Numbered from the stretch's first letter, positions 22,171 through 33,616 are shown. The stretch: DNA of 64,000 nt from Taxillus chinensis (GCA_023512835.1 CM042084.1:57404793-57468792), one strand, 5' to 3'. Numbers and translations are program-made. Notes: generated by a model not told the origin, from the letters alone.

Positions 22171-24453
22171 TGTCACGCCCCAAGTTTCCTTCTCCCCGGA
22201 AATGGGTAATGATCGCCCATGCCCGCACCCGAAGGGTCAAGGGTTCGGTGTAAACACCAAAGTGAGGACACCTACCGCGGGTGCCGTCCTATCCCTGTAA
22301 CACAAGTCAACATGCCAAGGGACACGTACTGCTTTCCATGCCAAGCACACCACCACAATATATATACATACGGTATTCACAACACAATACATCAATTACA
22401 TTGCTTAGAGGCTTTCAGCCCTTTTACAACCCACTAGGGAACAAGCTCCCAATAATAAAACCAGGGTACACAGCTCAAGCAAAACGAATCTCAAATACAA
22501 CGAAATAACCAAATGTATATATATAAGGCCATACAGCCTCGCCGGCCTACCAACTCGGCTCTTCCGCCTATCGCCGCTAAGTCCCGCAAGAACAGTTCAT
22601 AGGAGGGGTGAGCACACCACACCTCGCAGGGATCAAGTCTCCCCAATCCCGTCCCACTCTAAAACTATGCATGTCAAGTGGATGCATGTGCTCGTGTAGT
22701 GACCTAAGCTAAAACAATAATCATCACCTAGTAAACACGCCTCATACCTCTCGCTCGCACAGAGGGCAGAGGACACCCCGCCACCACGGCGACGTGACAT
22801 GCCACACCAGGCAAATGTGAATCTTATCTCAAGGGGTACAGATAATGACTATCCCATACTCATTTCAATTCCCGCGTTTCGGGGTTCTTATCTCAACTCC
22901 CCGCGTTTCGGGGTCCTCAACATACACATTTTAATATATACAACTCAACAATCTCAACTCAACAAACATAACTCAACAAACACAAGACAAACATGCAACT
23001 CATTTAGCATACAAAAACTCAACTCGGAATGTAAAATAACAGATAGTCTCGTAACAATGAAATCATTACATATAACATCACCTAACTCCTCATGGTCCCT
23101 AAAGTCCACACATTTCTCACACTCATAGTCTGGATTATAAACAACTTTTCAAAGGAAGCTTATCCATCTCAAGAGGAGCCCAGAACAAGCTGCACGTGAC
23201 AACCAATTGTCACGTGCAGAGGCAAATTAACTCCAAACATCATTCTAACCATCCCAGAAGGTTCAGGGACGATTTTTAGCCAAAAACAAGGTTGCACGTG
23301 AAAAGGTCATTTTCACGTGCAGAGGTATTTCAACTCATATGCCTCTAAGGAAGCTCCACCTAAAATTTGGGGCTGTTTGGAGCAAGAATGAATCTGCAAG
23401 TGAAAAAGGCTTTCTCACTTGCAGGCTTCAAAACCTTCCTTTTATCATTCTAATCATTTTCCCCTAAAGAACCAACCTCAAATTCGTCTTAGTTTAGAAG
23501 TTATTGAGGTTCTAAGCCCATAAACCGGGTCTAAATCCAACTCTGGCCTCACTCTCATTTGATTTCCCAATACCAGAGGCCTTAGCCAAGCCAAATACAG
23601 GGTTTTTCCTAAAATTTTCATCTAAATAGTTTCAAGACAATGGGTATACAAATGACCCCTAACCCAAAAGTATAAATAATCTCACACAGAAATTCAGAAA
23701 TTTAGAAAACTCAGACAAAAACCCCAGATCATCCATAGGCTCAAGGTAGAATTTAGAAACTCAATATATATATAAAAGGTCCCTTCTCAACATCCCAGAT
23801 CATCACATAAATTTTTATTTTCTAGAAATCTGTAAGAGAGAGACGGCAAATAGAAAAACTTGAAATCCCTACCTCGTATTGCAGAAAAAGAATTTTTTCC
23901 AGGAATTAGCTTCCAGCCACCAGAAAAGATCCTTGATTGCCGGAAATCTCCCTTCCAGCCTCCGGATCGTCTTCTCCTTCTCTTCCTCAGGCCTCAGGCC
24001 CCTTTCCCTTGGCCGGAATTTGCAGATCCCCCCCTCTCTCTCTCTCTCTCTGGGTCGGCTGCCAACAATGAGTAGGGTTTGTTTTCTCCTTGTTTTTTTT
24101 AATTTTCTTTCTTGTTATTATTTTGTTTTTAATAGAAGCCCAAGACCAAATGCAGCCCAATGGTTAAGTAAACCCAAGAAGAAAGGCAAAACAGCCCACT
24201 CTCTCTCATATTGGGTTTTTCCCTTGAAGGGAGGCCCAAAGCTCAAAATACAAACCCAGGTAATTTAAAAGTAAATATAAAATTATTTATGAAATCCCAA
24301 AAATACCCCTCAGGGCCTCAAATCCCAAATTTAGTCCAAGTACAGTCAAAATTCACCATTTGATGAGCACATCATTGTGCTGATATTCATTTGTTAAAAT
24401 AAGGTCTCTAACTCAAGGCTATCACTAAGGCCCCTCAAATACGGGTCCTTACA
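22171..24453 (-). mobile_element. Solo LTR (family C), minus strand, nested in RNase H
   Basis: A 2283-bp unit with exact GGTTA duplications at 22166-22170 and 24454-24458. On the plus strand it begins TGTCACGCCCC and ends GGTCCTTACA; read on the minus strand it starts TGTAAGGACCCG and ends GGGGCGTGACA, matching the termini of the family A LTRs. The minus-strand text near the 3' end (accctttgaccc-like, GGGTGCGGG) also matches family A. A CT tract at 24028-24053 (GA-rich on the minus strand) is the leader. Contains three hairpins (see 23190-23430) and no pol sequence. Confidence 0.88.
23190..23430. repeat. Three evenly spaced hairpins with CACGTG cores
   Basis: TGCACGTGACAA...TTGTCACGTGCA (12-bp arms, 4-base loop, about 23191-23218), TGCACGTGAAAA...TTTTCACGTGCA (12-bp arms, 5-base loop, about 23293-23321) and CTGCAAGTGA...TCACTTGCAG (about 23395-23424). 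They recur about every 100 bp inside a background without similarity, so the stem sequence itself seems maintained. Related CACGTG hairpins occur at 85-235, and a shorter ACGCCAATT/AATTGGCGT hairpin occurs in the LTR at 43819-45650 (near 45280). Confidence 0.75.
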
Positions 24454-24458
24454 GGTTA

Positions 24459-24780
24459 GGGGTGTGTGCTTATACAGGAGCACAGTGTGATAGCTTATGG
24501 GCTTAGGCGCTAAAAACCGTATAAGTAGAATTACCCTACTCATGATCTTGAGTTGGTAGTTATCATCTTTGCTTTGAAAAGTTAGCAAGATTACCTTTTG
24601 GGGGAAAAGTTTGTAATGTTCTTAGACCAGAAGAGCCTTCAATATATTTTTACTCAGAGGGACTTGAATTTGAGGCAGTGGAGGTGGGTGGAGTATTTGT
24701 AGAGCTTTGATTTTACTTTTCCCTATACCCCGGACTAGGTCAATGTTGTTGCTGATGCACTTTGCAGGAAAGGGAAAGCT
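24459..24780 (+). pseudogene. Chromovirus RNase H, C-terminal part
   Basis: Resumes exactly after the target duplication with LGVCLYRSTV. Further pieces: THDLELVVIIFALKS, FVMFLDQKSLQYIFTQRDLN (second part of the RNase H, H.S..YIFTQ..LN), LRQWRWVEYL, FDFTFPYTPD and VNVVADALCRK (third acidic residue in VADAL). Stops near 24500 and 24700 are present. The enzyme would remove RNA from the RNA-DNA hybrid during reverse transcription. Confidence 0.88.
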
Positions 24781-26110
24781 AAGGTGGCAGTAAAAGAGTG
24801 GAAGCTGATGGAACCATTGGTGATGTTGCAGTTGGAACCTATTGCTCGTGATGTTGGGACAATCCTGAGTCCTATTGTGGTTGTGCCTAAGCTATATCAA
24901 CGAGCCTGGGAGGGACAGTTAAGTGATATCGAGTGTGAGGTTCTCTGTGCATGTATTGAGGCTGGCGAGCTATTTGAGGATTGGATAGAGGGTCTTGAGC
25001 ACAAGTTGTCCTTTCGGGGGCGACTAGTGGTGGCTTCTTCTCTTTAGAATGAGGTGATGAGGGATTTCCATCAGTCCAGGGTTATTATGCATCTAGGGGG
25101 CATGAAGATGTACCATGCACTTTGGGGCATTTTTGGTGGCTTGGGATGAAACATGATGTGGCTGTATTTGTTGCGAGGTGCCTTACTTATCAACAGATGA
25201 AAGTTGAACATCAGCGACTGGTAGATATGTTGCAGCCATTACTAGTAGTGGAAGTGGGACCACATAGCGATGGATTTTGTGACTGGCCTTCCACCCACCA
25301 CTAGGAGGGAAGACATGATATTGGTGATTGTGGATCAGCTAACGAAGTCGGCCCATTTTCTTGCCGTTCGAGAGCAGGATTCCATTGTGCCATTGAGTCA
25401 GCTATATGTAAATGAGATTGTGAGATTGCATGGGGTACCGTCATCGATTGTGTCCAATAGAGATTCAAGGTTCACTTCCCAATTTTGGGCAAGCTTGTAG
25501 GAGACTATGGGGACAAAGCTTAGCATAAGTATAACTTTTTACCCTGAGACTGATGGTCAAACAGAGAGGACAAATCAAACATTGGAGGACATGTTGAGGG
25601 CCTATGTGCTAGATTTTGGGGGTTCATGGGCACCTTACCTTCCTTTGGTGGAATTTGTCTACAACAACAGTTACCAAATATCCATTGGGATGACTCCTTT
25701 TAAGGCGTTATAGGGTAGGCCGTGTCGGTTACCCTTGCGCTGGACTGAGGTGGGGGAAACAACTCTTTTGGGACCATATTTGGTTCAAGAGGCTACTGAG
25801 AAGGTCAAGTTGATTCGTTAGCGCTTGTTATCAGCCCAAAGTCGATAGAAATCTTATACAGATCAACAACAAAGGCTTTTGGAGTTTTCTGTGAGAGATC
25901 ATGTGTTCCTTTGTGTTTGTCCATGTCGTGGGCATTGATGGTTTGGGAGAGGTTCCAAGTTATCTTTGTGGTTCATTGGTCCTTTTTAGGTTATGGCTTG
26001 TGTGGGGCTAGTGACCTACCGATTAGCATTGCTACCGTGGTTGAGTCGGGTGCACAATGTGTTTCGTGTGTCTCGGCTGAGGAAGTATCATCTTGACCGA
26101 ACTCATGTGA
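24781..26110 (+). pseudogene. Chromovirus integrase
   Basis: In order: linker AVKEWKLMEPLVMLQLEP; degraded zinc-binding part (FHQSRVIMHLGGMKMYHALW, then FVARCLTYQQMKVEHQR, where the second Cys of the usual CLTCQQ is Tyr); catalytic core [20 protein letters not shown] (first Asp), [34 protein letters not shown] (second Asp), PETDGQTERTNQTLEDMLRA (Glu in QTERTN), WAPYLPLVEFVYNNSYQISI, GMTPFKAL; and the C-terminal GPYLVQEATEKVKLIR, YTDQQQRLLEFSVRDHVFL region with VHNVFRVSRLRKYHLDRTHV. Stops at 25047, 25130, 25498, 25711 and later, with frame changes after 25900. Confidence 0.9.
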
Positions 26111-26189
26111 TTAATTGAGGGACATTGGATATTGAGGATGACATGTACGTTGTTGAGGTTTCTACCCGAATATTGGATTGATGAGAGAA

Positions 26190-26316
26190 GCTTTTGTGGG
26201 GTCGTGATATCTCATTAGTTTGTGTGCTGTGGCATCACTGTGGCATTGAGGAGACATGGAAACGTGAGTCCATGATGCGTGAGAAGACTGGGTTGTTCGA
26301 GGACCAACAATCTTGA
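26190..26316 (+). pseudogene. Chromodomain-like C-terminus of integrase
   Basis: LVCVLWHHCGIEETWKRESM and MREKTGLFEDQQS, then a stop. This matches the gypsy integrase end of the form V.VLWR.H..EEATWE.E..M....P.LF, considered a chromodomain-like module that may guide integration to heterochromatin in chromoviruses. Aromatic and acidic positions W, EE and W are kept. The frame differs from that of the upstream integrase. Confidence 0.7.
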
Positions 26317-26680
26317 GGGAGGGAGGTGGCTTTTGGCCAAGAAATAGTGATGTGGTTTCATAAGCTTATTGTCCTTGTTGAGACATGTATTTGTATTTGA
26401 GATGTTTATTGAGACATGAGGATATGTATTATATGTGTTTTTTTATGATGATTAGATATGCCATCATGTTTTCATTGTGATAGAAACATGTGTGCCTTTT
26501 GTGTTATGCCTTATTGAGTTGTAGATATGAGTCATGTTGTGGGATGTGTGTGCAACGTATGATACATTTGTGGTTAGGCCTATGGTTATGCAAATGGGTT
26601 GCATGTGTTTGTTATTCTTAGTAGTTCTAGTTAGCAAGTCGTTTTCTTTTCGAGGATGAAAAGTTTTAAGGGGTAAAGGA
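26317..26680 (+). other. Chromovirus 3' untranslated region and polypurine tract
   Basis: Non-coding T/G-rich stretch. It ends with TTTCGAGGATGAAAAGTTTT and AAGGGGTAAAGGA (26669-26680), the expected form before a gypsy 3' LTR, immediately followed by TGTAATAACTG. Confidence 0.7.
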
Positions 26681-26819
26681 TGTAATAACTGTGTTTAGGG
26701 ATGTGAAGAGTTAGTCATTTGTGTGCTTAGGTAGGGGTCAAGGGGGTAGCGCCCCTTATGGGGATCTCGGGGGCACGCTCCAGAAGCTAAATTATTTTGG
26801 CGATGCTAAGATGGATCGT

Positions 26820-27180
26820 CGTGTGAAGGCTTAGTCGATGCAGCCTTAGTCGATGTGGGATTGGTCAACGTGGTCGACCTAGCATGGTGAGTGGTCGATG
26901 CTGACTAGAGGAGATCCCAGAGAGTTTGGTCGATACGAAATGAATTTCAATGTGTGGTCGACATATGGTTGATGTGGTCTAGGTCAACTAGAGAAGCTTT
27001 CCGAGAGTTTTTCCATGTGTGTTGGTCGGTGTGGGAGATAGTCGACATGTGATCGACATGGTCGACCCAACTACAAATCGACCATGTTCGATGTAAAAAT
27101 TGGTTAACGTGGGTGTCTAGTCGATGCAAGAATAGATGGTCAATGTGGTTGATCTCGGGCATTTTTGGTTAACGTCGACC
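26820..27180. repeat. GTCGAC/GTCGATG-rich degenerate repeat in LTR
   Basis: Roughly 20 occurrences of GTCGA, GGTCGAC, GGTCGATG or GTCAACG with spacing of 10-30 bases, including the palindrome GTCGAC several times. It lies in the U3-like part of the 3' LTR, upstream of the leader. The corresponding part of the 5' LTR is deleted, so no second copy is available for comparison. Confidence 0.6.
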
Positions 27181-27254
27181 CTGCGGCGGCATATTTTCTA
27201 TATGTCTTTCGATTATATGATTTTAGGTTTTCTTCTGGGTATTTCGCTTAAAGC

Positions 27255-27261
<7 letters not shown>

Positions 27262-27322
<61 letters not shown>
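27262..27322 (+). repeat. (GA)n microsatellite in LTR leader
   Basis: About 30 uninterrupted GA units. Its position, between the promoter part of the LTR and the donor-like site at 27489, corresponds to shorter GA-rich tracts in the related LTRs. Overlapping ORFs of repeated R-E are artefacts. Confidence 0.95.
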
Positions 27323-27327
<5 letters not shown>

Positions 27328-27488
27328 TCATCTATTCAAGCGTGCCGTTGCATTTTGAGGGTGGAAGACATCTATCGGAGAGGAGCAAGAAGCAAGGAAG
27401 ATCCTTCAAGTCGAAGCTCTAAAATCGGCCGAATTTGATGTAGGGATTCTGTACTTCTCTTGAACCTATTCTAGGGTTAGATCTTGAG

Positions 27489-28219
27489 GTAAATGATATG
27501 TGTATGTATACATGTAAATTCATATAAGTGTGATCTCCTATATGAATGTTGGCCTTCATTGGTGTATTATGATTTTGAGTGTCGATGAGTCCGTGGTAAG
27601 TGGAGATTAAGGGTTCGTTTCGTGGTAGTTGATTATGGAGGCCGTCGGGGTGTTTGTTTGCTATTTGTCTCGTGGTTACGTTCGTTCGTGTTAGTTCCGC
27701 GGTAGAGCCTCGTGAGAAACCTTGGTTTATAGGAGGGTTTGTGATTGAGGACGTATTATGTGGATATGATCTAATTACTTTCAATTGAGACTTGTACGAT
27801 GGATGTTGAATACTTGTGTTTATTTGATGTTATGAGAAATATCCCTGCTTGTGGACATGTATTATTGTGTCGTGCTTTAAATTGTGTTATGTGGAATGGT
27901 GGTTGTGGTTATGGTAGGCTGTGTGGCTATGGTTGTAGTAACCTGTGTGGTTGTGATTGTGGTAGCCCGTATGGTTGTGGTTGTAATAGCCTATGTGGTT
28001 GTGGTTGTAATTTCTTATGTGGCTTGCTTATGTGTTATTTAGATTACGAGTACCCTGAAACCAAATGGCCGATTATGAACTGTTTTGTATTATTGCCATG
28101 ACACTACACATGCGCACTCATCATGTAGATCTTTGGGAGTATGAGATGGGTTGGAGAGATATAATCCCTTACCGAGTCTGTGATTGCTCACTCTTCCTGT
28201 TGTGTGTGTTTTCTTCTAG
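27489..28219 (+). other. Predicted leader intron in chromovirus 3' LTR
   Basis: Donor-like TTGAG|GTAAATG at 27489 follows the GA leader; acceptor-like TTTTCTTCTAG|GTAC ends at 28219 (731 bases). The CCGAG...GCTCACTC block lies upstream of the acceptor, as in the other LTRs. In the 5' LTR copy the acceptor has decayed (TTTTCAAGAACC near 11440). Inferred only. Confidence 0.4.
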
Positions 28220-28280
28220 GTACTTATCGGAGTTAGACGAAACATCAAGGTGAAGACCCTAGGGGCTTTGTTTTATTATT

Positions 28281-29101
28281 ATTCTTTTTTTAGGGAAAGG
28301 GAATGGAACCCCAGATTATTTTATTAAATAAAAGGCGGGCAGATACCCAAACCTAAACCTTGAAAGATAAAAAATTAGCAGGACATAAATCTAACTCATC
28401 AAAGAGATACAAGTTGAGGGGAAAATCAAGGGGTAGGGCATACCCATAACCTACCGTAGAGATACAAGATATATCCAAAGCAACAGAGATTCAAAAACAA
28501 AAAAGAGCATGACATACCATCACTTTACTTTTAAAATATGAACATTCACATGATTCTAAAAATATACATGCTATAAAACCAAATTTAACATAAAAGTCAA
28601 TGATATCAGATGTTGGCAAAACCCAAAGCATCCAAACGAATTTTACCTCTAGGGAGAGATAAACCATCAAAATGATTGCTAATTGAAAGAAATGGAGCTT
28701 GAAGCCCCAAACCATCAAGAAAATCAGCAACATGATTACCTTCTTGATGTATGTGTGTAAGAGGAGCTCTAAGGGTAGCAAAGATGTGATGGATTTCCTT
28801 AAAATAATAACACGGATGCCATGGAGCTCTACCTTTATGCTTGATTAACTGAATAACACTAAGAGCATCCATTTCCACCCACAAGCTTTGGAGATTGAAA
28901 TCAAGACACAAGCTAAGAGCTTTATGGAGAGTTAAGACTTCTGCTACAAAACCATCATTAACAATAGAAGGAAAAGGCATATAGAAGAAGAAAATTACTT
29001 GACCCTTTCTTTCTTTCTTTTCTTTGCTTTATCTTTCCCCTTTACTTTGTCTTTCCCCTTTGCTTTATCTTTGTGTTGTCTTTCTCTTTCTTTGCTTTGG
29101 T
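28281..29101 (-). mobile_element. 5'-truncated LINE fragment in the LTR
   Basis: An 821-bp insertion flanked by 14-bp direct repeats TTTGTTTTATTATT (28267-28280 and 29102-29115), which is typical of LINE target duplications. The left end has a short T-run (28284-28291), the poly-A tail of a minus-strand insertion. The minus strand carries an RNase H-like segment near the 3' end, as in many plant L1-type elements. The right, 5'-truncated end is a pyrimidine-rich CTTT repeat (29007-29100), which may be partly low-complexity expansion. Confidence 0.75.
28606..28980 (-). pseudogene. RNase H-like end of LINE ORF2
   Basis: A 124-codon open minus-strand frame. LHKALSLCLDFNLQSLWVEM, then DALSVIQLIKHKG, ATLRAPLTHIHQEGNHVADF and LDGLGLQA match the plant RVT_3/RNase H-like domain (E.D...VV.L, then H..RE.N..AD.LA..G). 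It corresponds to the C-terminal RNase H of plant L1-like LINEs or a related domesticated family; the flanking direct repeats and T-run favour the LINE. No upstream RT is present because of 5' truncation. Confidence 0.75.
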
Positions 29102-29361
29102 TTTGTTTTATTATTTTCTTCTATTGAGATTTGTATTAGGTTACCATGTTAAATCGATGTAACCCTTCACAGGAAGGATTTTAATGAAGTTTTGGCTTTT
29201 GGTAGTTTTGATTATTGATTATATGGACTAAGTTTTGATTATGTGGATATGGATATGTGTTTTAATTGTTTCGTAGTTTGTTATTTAACCCGATCCCTTG
29301 TCCCATTGGGAGGGTAAGGGAAGTCAAGAATCGGTTTCTTCGAGTTTGAAAATCCGTGACA

Positions 29362-32300
29362 AGCTATTATTTTTCTCGTAGATTTTCTAGTTTTGAATGA
29401 TGATATTCTCCATCTTGTATTTTCTTTATCATAATTTTTATCATTTGATTCTTAAAATTTTACTTTGCATTTTGAAGCAAATTGTCCTTATATTGCAAAG
29501 ATAATGAGTCCTTGCTTTTCATTCCAACTTTCTTCTTAAACCTTTTAGTGGAGTAAGTTAACATTTAATCTTCATTACTTTCTTTATTTTGGCATCTTTA
29601 TGACCCCTTGAGGAAGATTCTCATTATTTTTTAATTATAAAATTCTTTAAAGCTTTTAAAGTTACTTCTTTACTTAATTTGAAGGTGGAGTGGTCAGTAG
29701 TGTTACATCCTCAAATTCGTAAACTCGAATAAGTTATTTTTCATGCCTACACTCGAAGAGTTAGAAAGTTAGTGTCTATCACTTACACAATGCTATAGGT
29801 GCAATCTTAAATCAATTATGTACTATTATATAACAATGGTAATCTTGTATATTCTCAGTGACATAAAAATCAATGTGATTCTAATACATATCATACCAAA
29901 ATTGACCTTAAAATTTAACCGAGATTTTGAGTATTAAACATATTTAACCAAGTGTTCTCAATATAATTATCAAATGTTTAGATTCCAAAATTGAATTTCC
30001 TCGTAATATGTTAGTCATAAATCAAAGCTCTTCTAACACATGAATAACTTAAAATTGTTTGATATTTATATACGTTACGTTGATACACCACTATATCAAG
30101 TAAATCAGTCAAAAAATGGTCATGAAACTAGAACTTTGTTTCAATCAATTTAAGAAATCTTACCATTTGATTAAATTAACCTATCGGCCCGTAAGTTTCA
30201 ATTAATTTAGCACAGCTCCACATCGCGGATCAATGATAAGTGGAGAATCGTGTTCATTCTTTAACTTCAGGCGATGTTTTCCTTTTTGGAGCTTCAGCCA
30301 TTGGCTGAGCAATTGACAACCACTGGCACCTAAATTTTGTGGCCACAAACATGCACATGCAAGTACACTGCCCGTCATTTCCACATTAAAAGATAAATAA
30401 AATAAAATAAAAAGAATCTCTAGGATGTAAACTAGCACCGTAGGATGTAGACCTGCTCTAGCTTGAGATTCCATGAAAAAATGTGATGGTTTTAGGCTAG
30501 ACCCCAGCAAGCTAGGCAGTGGCTGCGTGTAGGCTCGAGCTCGGGGCGGTATGCGCGGCGAAGCTTATTGATATTAAATATGCAATTTTCACAAATCAAC
30601 ATTGAAACCCACGCCTTAACATGAGACATACCCTTGAAACGTAAATCCCTTTTATTTGCTGAATTGAATCATATTTTGTCAAAATCCCCTTTTTCATGCT
30701 GAATTGAAATATATTTTGTCAAGAAATGAGGTAGAGAGGGACGTTTTGGTATATAATTGGTTGTTTTGTGTGGCGCATGTGCTAAGCTCACGTTTGTTCA
30801 AGTGTAGATCCAACATTACAGACAAAGAGAGGTTAAAAGAAGAAGGAAGAAGAAAAAAAACAAGTAAAAGACATAAAGGTTGGAATGACAAAGAATCATT
30901 TAATATTAAAATTTGTAGGCGTCAATCGTCATTAAACTTTTAATATATAAAAAGACTATATATATATAATATGGGGGAGGAGGGGGGATTGAGATTTATC
31001 ACGTGGTTGTAAATTTGGCTGTTATTTATTTTATTTTAATAATAAATATGATTCTGTCGAGTGTGTAGGGGGGGAAGGGGGGCAGTACTGGCAAGAAAGC
31101 AAGCCAAAAACTACTTGCATGTTTATTGATCGTGTTTTGGGTGACAAGAGTGAACTCCAGCCGCTGCAGCCCCTAAACTCATCACAACAAATTTGTATTA
31201 ATTGCGCTGCTGCTTGTTGACCATCCTCCCTAATCCCTCCAATTAAGCTCTTGCCAACGCAATCTGTGGGTCTTTAATTGTACGTCTCTGACTCCACGCT
31301 CTCTCAATTTCTATCCCCACATTTTGGGTCCCAACTGGTCGACATGCACTATTTTTACCAGATGAGCAGTGCCCGCGCGGGCTTGGCATTCAGATCCCAC
31401 CCAAAATTGCATGGTCCCCGACTGTTTGACCGGGTTGAGAGTCAGGTGGACATAACATGTATCGATCTATTCTGTTCGTAGGTGGGGGTGTGTGTGTGTG
31501 TGTGTGGACATGGCCGATTCCACTACGTTTTGGATCTAGTAACTTACTTGTCTACTTTTAATTAAGTCACTTTTATGTCTTGCATTATGATGATGATAAT
31601 GATAATGATGATGATATATAAAACATCTCAACAGCCGATGGACAATGCTAAGATTAGAAGGCCACACTTTATGGTTTTGTTTATTTGTCTTTAATTAATT
31701 TGTATATACCAATATTCCCGGCCGGAGTACGAATTTTCGCTGGGGTGGACATAAAAAACCCCACGAGTGACTGTTTAAATGAAGATTCTATTATACTCTC
31801 AGATATCAAAATTAAGGAAAAAGGTGCTAAATGATGCGTCTTCGCTTTTAGGGTCCAAGCAAAGAGATCTCTATGCATCATCATGTGATCGATGTCACAG
31901 GCCAAACAAAATTCCAGACAACCTTAGCATTGCTGTCATTATTATATTATCATTACTACTAATTTATTAGGTAATTTATTAGGATTATTGGCGAAGATAA
32001 TAGATAGTGAGATCAGAAACTATAAAAAGTAGTAGGCGTGTGTAAAAGACGTGGCAGGCAAAGGCATAAACCATAAAATCAGGTTAGTGCGAGGAAATTG
32101 AGGGGAATTGACAAATGGGGTGCCCACCGGCAACAGTTCTTCCGCATTCACTTGGTGTCATATGGGGCCCGCAGAAGCCTCTCATGCCAGTGCTTGCTTG
32201 TTTCACGTGAAAAATGGGACGTGACGTTTCCCACTCCCTCTTTATTTTGTTTTGTTTTTTTTTTTTTGAAGTTGTTTTCTGGAGTACGTGGTTGAGTACT

Positions 32301-33242
32301 TGAGTTGGGAAGCACAAGAGTTCTCTTTGGGCTAGCAGTGTGGGTAGAGGTTTATTTATGGATTTTCACTTTGGGCTGGGCTGGAAGTGTGGGACGAGGT
32401 TTATGGATTTTCACTTTGGGCTGGATTCCATTAGCTTCCATCATAGGCCCAATCAGTGGCCGACTTAGCTTGTGCTCGTCCGTATTTGAATATTGATCTG
32501 TTTGATACCCATCTTAAACGCACGATATATTTTCCAAAATAAAATGATAAAGCCTCGACGATTCTGGAAAATGAAAACTGCTATTGCAAACTCCTATGAA
32601 CCATGCTTGCCCGATATAAATTAAGGACAGGGGGTTTTATTTTAATGCAATTTCATGTGAATATTTACATGCATTATATATCTTTTTTTATCCAAAATAA
32701 TTATATTTTCTCCCTAACGCCTTAACAATTAGATGGAGTGTTATTTAGAGTTTTTACTTGTAATTTGTGTTATTTTTGCCTGTTATGAGTTTCTCCATAG
32801 AAGCAAGAGATTGAGATCACTAGAAGACAAAATACCAAAGACGGCTGAAATTTGATGAACGGACAAGTTCATCCAATCAGGCTTCTAATAGCAATTTTAA
32901 ATCATTCACATCTTAAATAAGCACTTTGCCTTTTGGATGAAGAAAGAGGCTAGTCGGGTGAAGAATTGTTCACCTGACTAAGTGAGATTAAGGTCGATTT
33001 GACCAATTTGGGCACTAAGAGATCATTTTCTCTTCTTGTCAGGTAAAGGTAAAGTTGGTCAAATGAAGCTTATCCAACCATTGTGTAATATTTAATTTGA
33101 ATTATATACATCATGAATCATCTACTTCTCTTCGTGTTGAGTAAAGTTTGGAGATGGTCGAGTGAAGCCCTCTTCATCCTATCAAACCATTTTCATCCGA
33201 ACAATACTAATTTCGAGTCAATAAGCTCAATTTCAAAGTCTG
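29362..33242. other. AT-rich stretch without recognisable gene or element
   Basis: No ORF above about 100 codons and none with a domain signature. Contents: (TG)n at 31486-31505; ATG/GATAAT repeats at 31589-31617; (TA)n near 30957-30972; an imperfect 45-50-bp duplication at about 32336-32431 (GAGGTTTATGGATTTTCACTTTGGGCTGG-type text twice, with one gap); G-runs at 30973-30987 and 31069-31083. This may be the oldest non-transposon part of the window or degraded repeats; I cannot tell. Confidence 0.5.
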
Positions 33243-33250
33243 CAACACAG

Positions 33251-33616
33251 GCATATTAAGGCTGCACGAGCTAGCCCGTATTTTTTTTTATGGTCGAGCC
33301 TATAAATTCTGGCCCGTTTATTTGGGGGTTAGAACGGACTATGGCCCACGAGCCATTTTTTTTAAATATTAGCTTTTTTATTAAAAATTTGTATAAAGTA
33401 TTCATATTTCATAAGTTTGATCATCTTCATAATTATTTAAATATTGTGTTTGGATCGTGAGAACTAAAATAATGAAATTTTTAGGAGAACTAAGAGATTT
33501 GAAGAAAAAAATATTTTAAAAAAAACGGGCCGTCCAAGCCCATAAGTGGGTGAGGCCGAGCCTGAAAATTATGGCCCGTTTAAAAGCAGCCCGGTTCAAC
33601 CGTTTAACATCCCTAA
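33251..33616. mobile_element. Candidate non-autonomous hAT element
   Basis: A 366-bp segment flanked by identical 8-bp CAACACAG (33243-33250 and 33617-33624). It begins GCATATTAAGGCTGCACGAG and ends AACATCCCTAA; the TAAGGCTG and CATCCCTA ends form an imperfect short inverted repeat, displaced by six bases on the left. The interior, with GAGCTAGCCCGT, CTGGCCCGTTTATT, GGCCGTCCAAGCCC and ATGGCCCGTTTAAAAGCAGC, resembles the widespread plant repeats of the GGGCCGGGCC type that end in such TIRs. No transposase. Confidence 0.5.

Larger units (their letters stand above)
11075..29361 (+). mobile_element. Tekay/Del-like gypsy chromovirus with nested insertions
   Basis: A gypsy element in the order LTR end, primer-binding site, gag, protease, RT, RNase H, integrase, chromodomain-like tail, polypurine tract, LTR. 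The gypsy class follows from RT before integrase, and the chromodomain-like end plus long LTR suggest the Tekay/Del lineage (inference). The 5' LTR is missing its first part, the gag-protease region is a seven-copy array, the RT holds a Tat-like LTR, the RNase H holds a minus-strand solo LTR, and the 3' LTR holds a LINE fragment. All coding regions carry stops. Without the two foreign LTRs (5.7 kb) and the LINE (0.8 kb), about 11.7 kb belongs to the element itself. Confidence 0.88.
26681..29361 (+). repeat. 3' LTR of the chromovirus (with LINE insert)
   Basis: From TGTAATAACTGTGTTTAGGG to AAAATCCGTGACA, 2681 bp including the 821-bp LINE and its 14-bp duplication; about 1846 bp without them. 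Its 3' part aligns with 11075-11729. Contains a GTCGA-rich part, a (GA)n leader, tandem TGTGGTTGTGGTTGTAAT units (27898-28012), the CCGAG...GCTCAC block and a CTTCTAG acceptor-like site. The start resembles TGTAAAAACCTGTGTTTAGG of family A. Confidence 0.85.

Noticed and set aside
27136..27438. 100-codon frame with an RE-repeat tract
   Set aside because: Reading of the (GA)n leader of the chromovirus LTR; no conserved domain.
28491..28781. 96-codon minus-strand ORF
   Set aside because: Alternative frame of the LINE RNase H-like segment at 28606-28980.
30202..30510. 102-codon minus-strand frame
   Set aside because: No domain, no codon pattern, no supporting neighbour. Chance ORF in an otherwise unassigned stretch.
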